Below, one piece after another: positions 48,046 through 57,777 of a stretch of DNA of 64,000 bases. The stretch covers positions 2,480,001 to 2,544,000 of the forward strand of contig NZ_AP027728.1 of the NCBI RefSeq assembly GCF_030296555.1, read 5' to 3'. Below the pieces are notes generated by a model. The model was not told where the DNA came from, did not search any database, and was given only the letters and a program-made list of their open reading frames with translations. Position 1 is the stretch's first letter. Each line of letters starts with the position of its first letter. The position numbers and the translations under genes were made by a program. Source of the stretch: Microbacterium suwonense. GTDB taxonomy: Bacteria > Actinomycetota > Actinomycetes > Actinomycetales > Microbacteriaceae.

Positions 48046-48743
48046 TCACCCACGCCCGTAGCTGCGCAGCCGCCGGTATCCGTCGAGCGTGAACTCGGCG
48101 CTCTGGATGTAGGCGAGATCTCGCTCCTCGCCCTCGCGCACTTGCCGCACGGCATTCGGGAGGGTGTCGAGCGACGCCCAGGGGACCGTGACGATGCCGT
48201 TCGCATCGCCGTGCAGGATGTCTCCGGTCGCGATGGTCTCGCCGTCGAGCAGCACGGTTTCGCCGACCCGCGACAGTTCGAAGTTCGCATGCGAGACGAC
48301 GGTGTAGCGCGAAAAGTAGTGGACTCCTTGGCTCGAACCTCCGCCAAGTCGCGCAGCGCGCCGTCGGTCACGAAGCCGACCGCGCCCAGACGCTGCGCGA
48401 GGGTCGCCATGATCTCCCCGGCATAGGCGACTCGGGTCGGTGTGGTGCTGGCATCCTTCATCACGATCACGACGGGACCGCTCATCGCTTCGAGCCGCTT
48501 CCACAGCTCCCAGTAGCTGTCTTGGCTCGCGGGCCTGCCGAGCGCGTTCGAAACGGTCACCGTGAGAGCACGGCCGACCATCACCCCGAGCTCGGGGAAG
48601 TCGGCGCGGATGCGCCCGCCGATATATCCCGTGCTGCGGTCGCGCAGTTCGAGCCGTTCGAGGGCGTTCGCGATCGTGGGCGAGTCGACGCCGGCGAGGA
48701 AGTCCAGCTGTGATGCGGTGAGGGCGGGCTGCAGGTTCGTCAT
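48046..48743 (-). CDS. RraA-family aldolase/dimethylmenaquinone methyltransferase-like protein (frameshifted)
   Basis: About 232 residues when joined. The first part reads through the conserved GAVGFVTDGALRD to VRAK, then breaks near 48325 (CC on the plus strand). The second continues GVHYFSRYTVVSH and GDILHGDANGIVTVP, typical of RraA-like proteins. Members include 4-hydroxy-4-methyl-2-oxoglutarate aldolases, and the metal-site Asp and the catalytic Arg are in the GALRD region. It is divergent from a transporter and hydrolase operon, so an aldolase in a carboxylate pathway is more likely than an RNase E regulator. Confidence 0.8.
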
Positions 48744-48831
48744 GACGGTGAGGCCTCCGGCGTCGTCGCAGAGCCTTCGTGAAAGCCGAAGGCGATCAAT
48801 GGTTGCTCTGATCGAGCGTCTGCTCTAGATT

Positions 48832-48850
48832 ATGCAATAGCAAATAGCAT
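48832..48850. promoter_or_regulatory. Candidate operator between the RraA-like gene and the MFS operon
   Basis: ATGCAATAGCAAATAGCAT has ATGC/GCAT ends and an AT-rich core that stands out in this genome. It lies in the 165-base divergent gap. No regulator gene is adjacent, so the binding protein is unknown. Confidence 0.4.
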
Positions 48851-48908
48851 TTCGACAAGAGCTCCCCAGCAGGCAGCCCACCAGTCAGCGATTGGACAAA
48901 GGAGTCTG

Positions 48909-50242
48909 ATGAAGATCGCAACCTCGGCCGTGCCGACGACAGGCCCACGCCCGAAACTCAACACACGCGCCGCCATGCTCGTTGCGCTCGCCGTCTTCGC
49001 TCAGGAATCGGTGTGGAACTTCTACGACGCGCAGGTTCCGGCCTCCATCGCGGAATACACGACGAGCGCTGCACTCATCGGCCTGCTCATGGGCGTGGAC
49101 AACATCCTCGGCATCGTGCTGCAGCCCTTGATGGGCCACATCTCCGACCGCACGCGATCCCGATGGGGACGGCGCGTTCCCTATCTCGTGATCGGTGCAC
49201 CCGTTGCCGCCCTCTTCTTTCTGCTTATCCCGTTCGCCGGTTCCTTTGGCGCCCTGATCGTATGCATGTTCCTGTTCGCGATCGTCGCGAACTCGTTCAA
49301 GCCTCTGACCGACGCTCTCACCCCCGACTTCCAAGCGCCGGGGCGCCGCAGCCTCGCCAACGGCATCGCGAAGATCGCGACAAGTCTCACCATCATCGTC
49401 TCCGCGCTGATCAGCCTCTTCATCGTCGATGAGAGTCTTGAGCTCGCCTTCGCCATTCCGGCCGTGCTGCTCGTGTGCGCCATGCTCATCGTCGGATTCA
49501 CGATCCGCGAGACCCGTTCTCCCGGCTATCAGCGCGCGCTCGCCGACGGGACAACCGGCCAGGCGGATCCGTGGAGCTTCCGACGCGTCGTGTCCGAGCT
49601 GTTCCGGGACCGCGACCGCAGCCGCCTCTTCCTGCTGCTGGGCATCTTCGCCACCGCCGGCACGTGGGCGGCGATGCGGGCGCAGCTGACACCGTACGCC
49701 ATGGAGGTTCTGGACGTGAGCCGCGGCGTCGCGGGATCGCTCGCGCTTCCGGGAGGCGTGGCGTTCCTGGTCGCGGCGATCCCGATCGCGCTCTTCTCCG
49801 ATCGCGCGGGAAGACGGCGGATGATCCGCATCGGTCTGACCATCATGATCATCGGATGCCTGATCGCATTCGCCATTCCGACCCTGGTCACAACGATCGC
49901 GGGAGTCATGGTGGCATCTGTCGGGTACGCCGCGTTCTCGGTCAACGCCGTCGTGCTGATGTGGAACCTCGCCCCCAGTCGCACCGTCACCGGCGCGTAC
50001 AGCGGGCTGTACGCGGTCGCCGCCGCCATCGGCGCCTCGCTGGGCCCGGCGATCGTCGGAGGGCTCGTGGATCTGACCGCCTGGTCGTTCATGTTCCTGC
50101 ACTCCAGCCTGCTCGGCGTGGTCGGATTGGCGCTGTTCTTCCTCGTCCGACGCGAGATCAGCGACGGACAGTTGGCAGAGGATGCCGAGGTGGATGCCGC
50201 AGCACCCGCAACCGCGGCATCGAGCGAGGGGAGCAGCCATGA
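48909..50242 (+). CDS. MFS transporter (frameshift at its 3' end)
   Basis: A 12-helix major facilitator of about 445 residues with DRTRSRWGRRVPYLVIG as the loop 2-3 signature, similar to SLC45/GPH-like sugar or carboxylate permeases. The reading frame fails to stop before the next gene. One added G in the run at 50228-50231 gives a natural end (SSEGEQP, stop at 50240-50242) that overlaps the next ATG (50239). It probably imports the substrate of this cluster. Confidence 0.85.
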
Positions 50243-51081
50243 CGCTCAGCAGAATCGACGACTTCCCGCCGCAGCATCCGGCCTGGGAGCTGTTGACCGG
50301 GGCGACACCGTTTCAGGCGAGCAGCATCGACCAGAGGTTCTCATTCACCACCTACATCCCGTCCGCCTACCGCCATTCGGCGGCGCCGCTGCCACTTCTC
50401 GTCGCCGTGCACGGCACGGGCCGGCGCCCGGAGGCGGTCCGCGATCGATTCGTCCGGTTCGCCGAGGAGCAGGGGGTCGTCGTCTTGGTGCCCCTGTTCC
50501 CGATCGGCATCGACGAGCCCGACGACGTCGACAACTACAAGAACCTCAGCTACGGCGGTACGCGCTTCGACGAGGTGCTGCTGGGCATGATCGCCGACGC
50601 GGCAGAGCGCTGGCGGATCGAGTGCGAGCGTTTCCTGCTGGCGGGATTCTCGGGCGGCGGCCAGTTCGCGCACCGTTTCGCGTACCTGCATCCGGAACGC
50701 CTGCGAGCTGTCTCGATCGGGGCGCCGGGGCGGGTCACGCTGCCGGATGCCGAGCCGTGGCCGCACGGAATCGGGGACGTGCACGACGTGTTCGGCAGGG
50801 ATGCCGATCTCGACGCCCTGACCCGGATCCCGCACCAGATCATCGTCGGCGGCGAGGATGATGCGCGTGAGACGCTCGCCATCGTCGCATCCGACGCTCG
50901 CGAGGCTCGGGCAGGAGTCACGCGCGTCGAGCGGGCGCACACGCTTGCCCGAGAACTCACCTCCCACGGCGTGCCCGTCGAGATGGTCGTCGTTCCCGGC
51001 GTCGCACACGACGCGGATGCCATGAGCGCGCCGGTGATTGATTTCCTGAGCCGCGCACTGGCTCAGCCCATCGCCATCTGA
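50239..51081 (+). CDS. Alpha/beta hydrolase
   Basis: A 280-residue hydrolase fold protein. The nucleophile is in LAGFSGGGQFAHRF (Ser about 138), the oxyanion region is LLVAVHGTGRRPE, and the catalytic His is likely in VPGVAHDAD near the C-terminus. It resembles feruloyl-esterase/PHB-depolymerase-like enzymes in layout. No signal peptide, so it acts on an imported ester. It is translationally coupled to the MFS gene upstream. Confidence 0.82.
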   Translation: MTLSRIDDFPPQHPAWELLTGATPFQASSIDQRFSFTTYIPSAYRHSAAPLPLLVAVHGTGRRPEAVRDRFVRFAEEQGVVVLVPLFPIGIDEPDDVDNYKNLSYGGTRFDEVLLGMIADAAERWRIECERFLLAGFSGGGQFAHRFAYLHPERLRAVSIGAPGRVTLPDAEPWPHGIGDVHDVFGRDADLDALTRIPHQIIVGGEDDARETLAIVASDAREARAGVTRVERAHTLARELTSHGVPVEMVVVPGVAHDADAMSAPVIDFLSRALAQPIAI

Positions 51082-51099
51082 AGGAAGAAGAGAACTATC

Positions 51100-52491
51100 G
51101 TGTCGACAACCACAACGGATTCCGTGAAGGTGTTCGTGCCGATCGGGATGCTGGGCGGCGGGTTCCCCGAAGCGATCGTGGAGCAGGGCATGGCGCTCAC
51201 TCCCGACGTCATCGCGGTCGATGGCGGCTCCACAGATTCCGGCCCCTATTACCTGGGTGCCGCTACGGGGAAGTCGCCGGACGGATCCATCGCCCGTGAC
51301 CTTCGGCTGCTGCTTCGTGCCGCATCCGAAGCCGGCATCCCGCTCATCGTCGGATCCTGCGGCACCAGCGGCACCGATGCCGGAGTCGACTGGGTGGCCG
51401 GCATCGCTGAACAGGTCATGGCCGAGGAGGGCATCGACCTGCGCATCGCGCGCATCTACAGCGAGCAGCGCGCCGATGATCTCAAGGAGCACCTGTCCTC
51501 GGGGCGCATCCACCCACTGGCCCCGATGGGAGAGCTGCAGCCCGAGACGCTGGACGACTGCACCCACATCGTCGGTCTGATGGGCCACGAGCCGATCGTC
51601 GAAGCGCTGCAGGCGGGAGCGCAGGTCGTGCTCGCCGGACGCGCCACCGACACTGCCGTCGCCGCTGCCGTCCCCCTCATGTGGGGGATGCCGGCGGGCC
51701 CTTCCTGGCATGCCGGGAAGATCGTGGAGTGCGGTGCCCAGGCGACCACCAACCCCCGCACCGCGGGTATCTTCGCCACGATCGATCACGAAGGGTTCAC
51801 GATCGAGCCCGTCGACCCCGACACTGCCTGCACGCCCACGTCGGTGGCCGCGCACATGGTCTACGAGAATGTCGATCCCTTCCTGCTCACAGAGCCCGAC
51901 GGCGTGCTCGACGTCCGCAACGCCGTGTACCGGTCATTGGACGGTCGACGCGTCCGCGTCGAGGGATCCGAGTTCCATCACGCGGCGCAGCACACCGTGA
52001 AGCTCGAAGGAGCGCGGATCGCCGGCTACCAGACCGTGTCGTTCGTCGGTGTTCGCGAGCCGCTGGTGCTGGCCGACCCGGAGGCATGGGCCGAGGTGCT
52101 GCGCGAGTACCTGTTCCTGCGCACCGAGCAGGCACTTGGACTCGCCCGCGATGACTTCTCCTTCGACCTGCGGCTGTACGGGCACAACGCGATCCTCGGA
52201 GAACTCGATCCGGTTTCCACTGCATCCGCCCCTCCGCGAGAGCTCGGCGTCATGCTCATCGTCAATGCCTGTGACCAGCAGACCGCCACCGCGATTGCGA
52301 AGGTCATGAACCCGTACCTGCTGCATATGCCCACGCGCGAGATGGACTATCTGCCGAGCTTCGCCTTCGCCACGTCTCCGGCCGAGATGGAGCGCGGCGC
52401 CGCCTACGAGTTTGTCCTCAACCATGTCGTCGACAGTCCTACGCCGACCGCGCTGTTCCGCATCGAGATCGGAGTCCCCGCTCATGTCTGA
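51100..52491 (+). CDS. DUF1446 (AtuA-like) protein
   Basis: A 463-residue protein with the DUF1446/AtuA N-terminal pattern (IAVDGGSTDSGPYYLG; GSCGTSGTDAGVDWVAGI) and LAGRATDTAVAAAV near residue 180. AtuA-type proteins occur in acyclic terpene and other catabolic operons, but their reaction is not established. It overlaps the DUF4387 gene by eight bases, the common pairing of these two families. Confidence 0.82.
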   Translation: MSTTTTDSVKVFVPIGMLGGGFPEAIVEQGMALTPDVIAVDGGSTDSGPYYLGAATGKSPDGSIARDLRLLLRAASEAGIPLIVGSCGTSGTDAGVDWVAGIAEQVMAEEGIDLRIARIYSEQRADDLKEHLSSGRIHPLAPMGELQPETLDDCTHIVGLMGHEPIVEALQAGAQVVLAGRATDTAVAAAVPLMWGMPAGPSWHAGKIVECGAQATTNPRTAGIFATIDHEGFTIEPVDPDTACTPTSVAAHMVYENVDPFLLTEPDGVLDVRNAVYRSLDGRRVRVEGSEFHHAAQHTVKLEGARIAGYQTVSFVGVREPLVLADPEAWAEVLREYLFLRTEQALGLARDDFSFDLRLYGHNAILGELDPVSTASAPPRELGVMLIVNACDQQTATAIAKVMNPYLLHMPTREMDYLPSFAFATSPAEMERGAAYEFVLNHVVDSPTPTALFRIEIGVPAHV

Positions 52492-52810
52492 GACCATGCC
52501 CACGCTGGCCGACGTCTGCGACGAGGTCCGATCGAAGAATGCCGGCCCGTTCTGGATCACCCTCGACCTGTTCGTGAAGGATGACGCGGCGTACGAGATC
52601 GTCGCCGATGAGTCCTTCCTCGATGAGCAGCGGGTCGGTGAGATCTACCGCGTCGATCCCGCGACGATCAGGATGTTCCGACTACCCGAGCTGAAGGTGC
52701 TGAAGATCTCGTTCCCGCGACCGGTGTCGCAGGGGTCACTGCACGACCGCGACATCCACGCTGGGCAGCATCACGTACCTTTGTCAGTGTTGCCTGTTCC
52801 CCTTCCATGA
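52484..52810 (+). CDS. DUF4387 protein, partner of DUF1446
   Basis: 108 residues. Core sequence SKNAGPFWITLDLFVKDDAAYE and RPVSQGSLHDRDIHAGQHHVPL match the DUF4387 pattern. It follows DUF1446 with overlapping codons and probably forms a complex with it. No biochemical role is known to me. Confidence 0.8.
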   Translation: MSETMPTLADVCDEVRSKNAGPFWITLDLFVKDDAAYEIVADESFLDEQRVGEIYRVDPATIRMFRLPELKVLKISFPRPVSQGSLHDRDIHAGQHHVPLSVLPVPLP

Positions 52811-52936
52811 CAGCATCGGGAGGCATGATCGAGCGGACGGCGGGGCGATCCGTGATGGCGAAGAGCGACACGATCGCGGAGAGTGCGATGGTGGAGGCGG
52901 TGTGACGGGAATGGACGGCACACAGTCGGTGCGCGT

Positions 52937-53758
52937 GTGAGGCGTCCCGCTCGCCACGACGGCTTCGACCGGCGTCTGATCGCGCCGATGATCCTCGGAT
53001 CGGTCCTCAATCCGATCAACTCGTCGATCATCGCGGTCGCTCTCGTGCCGATCGGCATCGCCTTCGGCGCCCCGGCGAGTCAGACCACGCTGCTCGTCTC
53101 GGCGCTGTACTTCGCGACGGCTATCGGACAGCCTCTCGCCGGCCGGCTCATCGACCTCTTCGGTCCGCGTGGGCTGTACCTGGCAGGTGCCGCGTTCACG
53201 ACGATCGCCGGAGCGATCGGTGCATTCGCCCCGACTCTGTCGCTGCTCATCGTCGCCCGCGTCGTGCTCGGCCTCGGAACATGTGCGGGATACCCGGCAT
53301 CCATGTCGCTGCTGCGTCGGGAGACCGAGCGCACCGCCGACTTCGGCGGCTTCCGCCCGACCGGGATGCTGACCGCCCTGTCTGTCGCAAACCAGACGGT
53401 CGCCGTGGTCGGGCCGACCCTGGGCGGGGTGCTCGTTGACGTCGGCGGCTGGCGGTCGACGTTCGCGATCAACATCCCGCTCGGGATCGCCTGCTTCGTC
53501 TGTGGGCTGCTTCTCCTGCCGCGGGAGGAGAAGCATCGGACGACGGATGCCGGCGAGCGGCCCGCGGGTTCGCTGCGCCGCCTCGACCTCCCCGGCATCC
53601 TGCTGTTCGCCGGACTGCTCGTCAGCCTCATGCTCTTCCTCATGAACTCCGAGGTCGCATCGCTCTGGCTTCTCGCGGTCGCCGCGGTCGCCGGCGCCGG
53701 ATTCGCGTTCCGTGAACGCCGCGCCGCCGACCCGTTTACTGGTAGGTCCGATTGTTGA
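52937..53758 (+). pseudogene. MFS transporter (DHA2-like), truncated at 3' end
   Basis: A drug/proton antiporter-type MFS protein from GTG 52937: RRLIAPMILGSVLNPINSSI, then about eight helices with LGLGTCAGYPASMSLLRRE. It stops at DPFTGRSDC after about 273 residues, where relatives continue for another 130-200. The sequence after 53737 is lower in GC and not MFS-like in any frame. So this is a true truncation at a junction, not one of the single-base breaks seen elsewhere. Confidence 0.75.
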
Positions 53759-53880
53759 TGAGTGCACTTTTCGCGCACGGTTTGTCGACGATATAGAGGT
53801 TCGCGCTCGGAGGGCATTGGCGGCCCCTGCCAGAGCGGGGTGGGTGAACATTCGGTGACGAAGCCGGCTTGGACTCGCGG
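53737..53880. other. Junction between chromosomal module and metal-resistance island
   Basis: From about 53737 the truncated MFS reading frame loses similarity. Up to 53880 I see no gene, no clear inverted repeat and no tRNA. The arsenic/cadmium gene block begins directly after. This is the likely left boundary of an acquired island; the exact breakpoint and any attachment site cannot be fixed from one side. Confidence 0.5.
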
Positions 53881-53891
53881 ATTGATTCGAT

Positions 53892-53902
53892 AGATGTCAA
53901 TA
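53892..53902. promoter_or_regulatory. ArsR operator candidate upstream of trxB
   Basis: AGATGTCAATA at 53892-53902 is repeated exactly at 59165-59175 before the stand-alone arsR. It overlaps the start region of trxB in an AT-rich stretch with TAGATGTCAATATAGATG. Shared sites suggest the whole ars island responds to the same arsenite-sensing repressor. Confidence 0.65.
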
Positions 53903-53909
53903 TAGATGC

Positions 53910-54884
53910 ATGTCGAATCAAGAGGTGGAACTGGTCATCGTCGGGTCAGGTCCCGCCGGATACACTGCGGCTGTCTACGCAGCACGTGCGGGTCTCGCGC
54001 CGGTCGTGATCGCCGGCTCGGTGACGGCGGGCGGTGCGTTGATGACGACGACCGAGGTGGAGAACTTCCCGGGCTTCGTCGATGGCGTGCAGGGGCCGGA
54101 GCTGATGGAGTCGATGCGGGCGCAGGCCGAGCGGTTCGGCGCGCAGATCGTCTACGACGACGCGATCCGCCTTGATCTCGACGGCGACGTGAAGACCGTT
54201 GAGACCGGTGCTGGCGAGACGTACCTGGCGCGGGCGGTGGTCCTGACGATGGGATCCGCGTATCGCAAGCTCGGCCTTCCTGAGGAGGAGCGCTTGTCCG
54301 GGCACGGAGTGTCTTGGTGCGCGACGTGCGACGGGTTCTTCTTCCGCGACAAGGAGATCTCCGTGATCGGCGGCGGGGACTCGGCGATGGAAGAGGCTCT
54401 GTTCCTCACTCGGTTCGCGTCGAAGGTGACCATAGTGCACCGCCGGGACGAGTTCCGGGCGTCGAGGATCATGGCGCAGCGCGTGCTGGAGGATCCGAAG
54501 ATCGAGGTCGCCTGGAACAGCGAGGTCGCCGCGATCCTCGGCGACGAGCAGGTCACCGGGCTCGTGCTGCGCGACACCGTCACCGGGGCCGAGCGCACGC
54601 TCGACGCGACGGGGGTGTTCGTCGCGATCGGGCACGATCCTCGCTCCGAGCTCGTCGCGGGCCAGGTAGACACCGACGCGGACGGCTACGTTCGTGTCGC
54701 GCACCCGTCCACGCGGACGAACCTGGCCGGGGTGTTCGCGGCCGGGGATCTCGTCGATCACACGTACCGGCAGGCGATCACCGCCGCGGGCACCGGCTGC
54801 GCGGCCGCGCAGGACGCCCAGCACTACCTGTCGAACCTCGCACCCGCCACCCTGCCCGAGCCCGTCCTGGAGGTCTCCGCATGA
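53910..54884 (+). CDS. trxB: Thioredoxin reductase of the ars operon
   Basis: A 324-residue FAD/NADPH thioredoxin-disulfide reductase. The FAD-binding [17 protein letters not shown] starts near residue 12, the redox-active C137-A-T-C140 is in [11 protein letters not shown], and the NADPH motif is [13 protein letters not shown]. It reduces the thioredoxin encoded next, which in turn can recycle arsenate reductase. It is an extra copy tied to the ars operon, not the housekeeping gene that sits near parB in this family. Confidence 0.93.
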   Translation: MSNQEVELVIVGSGPAGYTAAVYAARAGLAPVVIAGSVTAGGALMTTTEVENFPGFVDGVQGPELMESMRAQAERFGAQIVYDDAIRLDLDGDVKTVETGAGETYLARAVVLTMGSAYRKLGLPEEERLSGHGVSWCATCDGFFFRDKEISVIGGGDSAMEEALFLTRFASKVTIVHRRDEFRASRIMAQRVLEDPKIEVAWNSEVAAILGDEQVTGLVLRDTVTGAERTLDATGVFVAIGHDPRSELVAGQVDTDADGYVRVAHPSTRTNLAGVFAAGDLVDHTYRQAITAAGTGCAAAQDAQHYLSNLAPATLPEPVLEVSA

Positions 54885-55207
54885 GCACCGTCACCCCCGT
54901 CACCGACGCCACTTTCCAGGCTGAAGTGCTCGAATCCGAGCTGCCCGTCGTGGTCGATATCTGGGCGACCTGGTGCGGGCCGTGCAAGGCGATCGCCCCG
55001 ATCCTGGACCAGCTCGCCGGCGAGTACGCGGGCCGGGTGAAGATCGTGAAGCTCGACGCCGACCAGAATCCCGAGACTGTGGCCGCGGCCCGCGTGACCT
55101 CGATCCCGACCCTCGGCTTCTACCGGGACGGGGAACGCGTCGACACGCTGATCGGCGCGCACCCGAAGCCCGTCTACCTCGCGAAGATCGAGGAGCTGCT
55201 CGCATGA
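54881..55207 (+). CDS. trxA: Thioredoxin of the ars operon
   Basis: 108 residues with the WCGPC active site (Cys32, Cys35) and the cis-Pro in TSIPTLGFY. Start overlaps the trxB stop. It probably supplies electrons to ArsC. Confidence 0.95.
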   Translation: MSTVTPVTDATFQAEVLESELPVVVDIWATWCGPCKAIAPILDQLAGEYAGRVKIVKLDADQNPETVAAARVTSIPTLGFYRDGERVDTLIGAHPKPVYLAKIEELLA

Positions 55208-56292
55208 CCGACGCTTTGACCCGTACCGCCCCGAAGAGGCTCTCCACCCTAGACAAGTGGCTGCCGCTGTGGATCGGCCTCGCCATGGTCGCGGGCCTGC
55301 TGCTCGGACGTTTCGTGCCGGCTCTTTCGGGGCTGTTGGCGAAGCTCGAGGTCGGCGGGATCTCGATCCCCATCGGCCTGGGCCTGCTGGTGATGATGTA
55401 CCCGGTCCTGGCGAAGGTCCGCTACGACAAGGTCGCCGCCGTCACCGGGGACAAGAAACTGCTGGTCTCGTCGCTGGTGCTGAACTGGCTGGCCGGCCCA
55501 GCCGTGATGTTCGCCCTGGCCTGGTTGTTCCTGCCGGACCTGCCGGAGTACCGTACGGGGCTCATCATCGTCGGGCTGGCGCGGTGCATCGCGATGGTCG
55601 TGATCTGGAACGATCTGGCCTGCGGCGACCGCGAGGCGACGGCGGTGCTCGTCGCGATCAACTCGGTCTTCCAGGTCGTGATGTTCTCGGTGCTGGGCTG
55701 GTTCTATCTCACGGTGCTGCCCGGCTGGCTGGGCCTGGACGCGCAGGGCCTGGAGGTCTCCGTCTGGCAGATCGCGCTGAACGTTCTCGTCTTCCTCGGC
55801 GTGCCGCTGGTGGCGGGCTTCGCGTCGCGATGGATCGGCGAGAAGCGCCATGGCCGCGCCTGGTACGAGGAGAAGTTCCTGCCCGCGGTCGGCCCATGGG
55901 CGCTGTACGGGCTGCTGTTCACGATCGTGCTGCTGTTCGCGCTGCAGGGCGATGCGGTGCTGGCGAAGCCCCTCGACGTGGCGCGGATCGCGCTGCCGCT
56001 GCTGGTCTACTTCGGCCTGATGTGGTTCGCGGGGCTGCTGCTCGGCAAGGGCCTCGGCCTCGGCTACGCACGGTCGACGACGCTCGCGTTCACCGCGGCG
56101 GGCAACAACTTCGAGCTAGCGATCGCGGTCGCGATCGGCACCTTCGGCGCGGCCTCCGGACAGGCCCTCGCCGGAGTCGTCGGCCCCCTGATCGAGGTGC
56201 CTGTGCTCGTGGGCCTCGTCTACGTCTCGCTCTGGGCCGCCCGGGCCTGGTTCCGCACCGACCCCTACGCCGTCGAATCGAGGACGTCATGA
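55204..56292 (+). CDS. acr3: ACR3-type arsenite efflux permease
   Basis: A 362-residue membrane protein with about ten helices. The functional Cys lies in VGLARCIAMVVIWNDLACGD and a conserved Glu in TAAGNNFELAIAVAIG. It exports As(III), driven by proton motive force. ATG overlaps the trxA stop, so trxB-trxA-acr3 are one operon. Confidence 0.95.
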   Translation: MTDALTRTAPKRLSTLDKWLPLWIGLAMVAGLLLGRFVPALSGLLAKLEVGGISIPIGLGLLVMMYPVLAKVRYDKVAAVTGDKKLLVSSLVLNWLAGPAVMFALAWLFLPDLPEYRTGLIIVGLARCIAMVVIWNDLACGDREATAVLVAINSVFQVVMFSVLGWFYLTVLPGWLGLDAQGLEVSVWQIALNVLVFLGVPLVAGFASRWIGEKRHGRAWYEEKFLPAVGPWALYGLLFTIVLLFALQGDAVLAKPLDVARIALPLLVYFGLMWFAGLLLGKGLGLGYARSTTLAFTAAGNNFELAIAVAIGTFGAASGQALAGVVGPLIEVPVLVGLVYVSLWAARAWFRTDPYAVESRTS

Positions 56293-57293
56293 CCGATACC
56301 GCCGTCATCTCCAACACGGAGGCGTGCGCGCCGTCCGCGACGCATGCCATCGGCACCGAGGCCGCGACCACCGTGGCCGGCGCGCTCAAGGCGCTCGCTG
56401 ATCCGCTGCGTCTGCGGATGCTCTCCGCGATCGCGATCGACCCTCGCGGAGAGTCCTGCGTGTGCGACCTCGCCGAGCTCGCCGAGGTGTCGCAGCCGAC
56501 GGTCTCCCACCATCTGAAGGTGCTGAAGGAGACGGGGATGCTGCTGTCCGAGCGGCGGGGTACCTGGGTGTACTACCGCATCGCGCCAGGCAAGCAGCGC
56601 GCCGTCGCGGCTCTCCTTGACGCGTTCGCTCCCGCCGCAGCCGCCATGGACGAGCCCGAAGACACCGCAGCACGGGCCGAGGCCTTGCAGCAGATGGACA
56701 CCCGCGTGACCCGCCTCGCCGAGGAACTCGCGGACGAGCTGACCGGGCTGAACCGTGATCTCGTGGTCGCGATCGTGCGCGAGTCCTACGCGGGCCTGGT
56801 GCGTTCAGCGAAGCTGACGGCGCACATGATCCCGCTGACCGAACGGTTCGCCCGGCAGCGCCTGGCCGATCTGACCAGAGATCGGGTGACAGCGGTGCCG
56901 CAGGTACTGTTCGTCTGCGTGCAGAACGCGGGCCGCTCGCAACTTGCCGCCGCGATTGTCAACCAGCTCGCCGGGGGCAAGGTCATCGCCCGCTCCGCCG
57001 GGTCGACGCCTGCGGCGGATGTGCACCCGCACTTGCGCTCTCTGCTCACCGAGATCGAAGGCGAACAGCTAGCGGGGGATGCGTTCCCGAAGCCGCTGAC
57101 CGACGACGCGGTGCGCGCCGCGGACGTGGTGGTGACGATGGGCTGCGGCGACGTCTGCCCGATCATCCCCGGGGTCCGCTACGAGGACTGGGCCGTCGGA
57201 GACCCAGCGCTGGCCTCGCCCGAGGGCGTCGCCGCGATCCGCGATGACATCGAGGGCCGCGTCCGCGAGCTCCTCGCTACTCTCACCGACTGA
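56289..57293 (+). CDS. ArsR-ArsC fusion: arsenical repressor joined to arsenate reductase
   Basis: A 334-residue fusion. Residues about 25-115 form an ArsR helix-turn-helix (LAEVSQPTVSHHLKVLKETG) with the As-binding CVCDL motif. A helical linker (about 130-205) resembles the three-helix domain often found before ArsC. The C-terminal part is a low-molecular-weight-phosphatase-type arsenate reductase with VLFVCVQNAGRSQLA and the downstream MGCGDVCP. It could sense and reduce arsenic in one polypeptide. Start overlaps the acr3 stop. Confidence 0.9.
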   Translation: MTDTAVISNTEACAPSATHAIGTEAATTVAGALKALADPLRLRMLSAIAIDPRGESCVCDLAELAEVSQPTVSHHLKVLKETGMLLSERRGTWVYYRIAPGKQRAVAALLDAFAPAAAAMDEPEDTAARAEALQQMDTRVTRLAEELADELTGLNRDLVVAIVRESYAGLVRSAKLTAHMIPLTERFARQRLADLTRDRVTAVPQVLFVCVQNAGRSQLAAAIVNQLAGGKVIARSAGSTPAADVHPHLRSLLTEIEGEQLAGDAFPKPLTDDAVRAADVVVTMGCGDVCPIIPGVRYEDWAVGDPALASPEGVAAIRDDIEGRVRELLATLTD

Positions 57294-57308
57294 CTGAAGG
57301 AAACTGCC

Positions 57309-57713
57309 ATGACTGACCAGAAGCCCTCCGTCCTTTTCGTCTGCGTCCACAACGCCGGACGCTCCCAGATGGCCGCCGGCTGGCTCCGCGAGCTCGCCGG
57401 TGACCGCGTCGAGGTCCGCTCCGCCGGATCCATGCCCGCTGACCAGATCAACCCCGTCGCCGTCGAGGCGATGCGTGAGGTGGGCATCGACATCACTGCG
57501 GAGCAGCCAAAAGTGCTCACCACCGAAGCGGTGCAAGACTCCGATGTCGTGATCACGATGGGCTGCGGCGACGCCTGCCCGTTCTTCCCGGGCAAGCGGT
57601 ATGAGGACTGGAAGCTCGACGACCCCGCCGGGCAGGGCATCGAGGCGGTTCGTCCCATCCGCGACGAGATCAAGGGCCGCGTCGAGACCCTTCTCGCCGA
57701 CCTCCTGGGCTGA
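57309..57713 (+). CDS. arsC: Arsenate reductase
   Basis: 134 residues. The catalytic Cys12 is in VLFVCVHNAGRSQM, with resolving Cys86 and Cys90 in MGCGDACP. This pattern fits the thioredoxin-coupled (or mycothiol-linked) actinobacterial ArsC. It reduces As(V) to As(III) for export by ACR3. It is a stand-alone paralogue of the ArsC half of the preceding fusion. Confidence 0.95.
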   Translation: MTDQKPSVLFVCVHNAGRSQMAAGWLRELAGDRVEVRSAGSMPADQINPVAVEAMREVGIDITAEQPKVLTTEAVQDSDVVITMGCGDACPFFPGKRYEDWKLDDPAGQGIEAVRPIRDEIKGRVETLLADLLG

Positions 57714-57730
57714 GCAGTACCGCACGTGCG

Positions 57731-57762
57731 AAGGGGCAGGAACCGTCTGGTTCCTGCCCCTT
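57731..57762. terminator. Bidirectional terminator after arsC
   Basis: AAGGGGCAGGAAC (57731-57743) is exactly complementary to GTTCCTGCCCCTT (57750-57762) with a 6-base loop. It sits between arsC and the convergent flavoprotein gene. Confidence 0.9.
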
Positions 57763-57777
57763 CCTGTTGTCCGCGAT

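Noticed and set aside
53737..53758. Truncation of the second MFS gene as another homopolymer error
   Set aside because: No frame after 53737 continues the MFS sequence, and no suitable G/C run is present.
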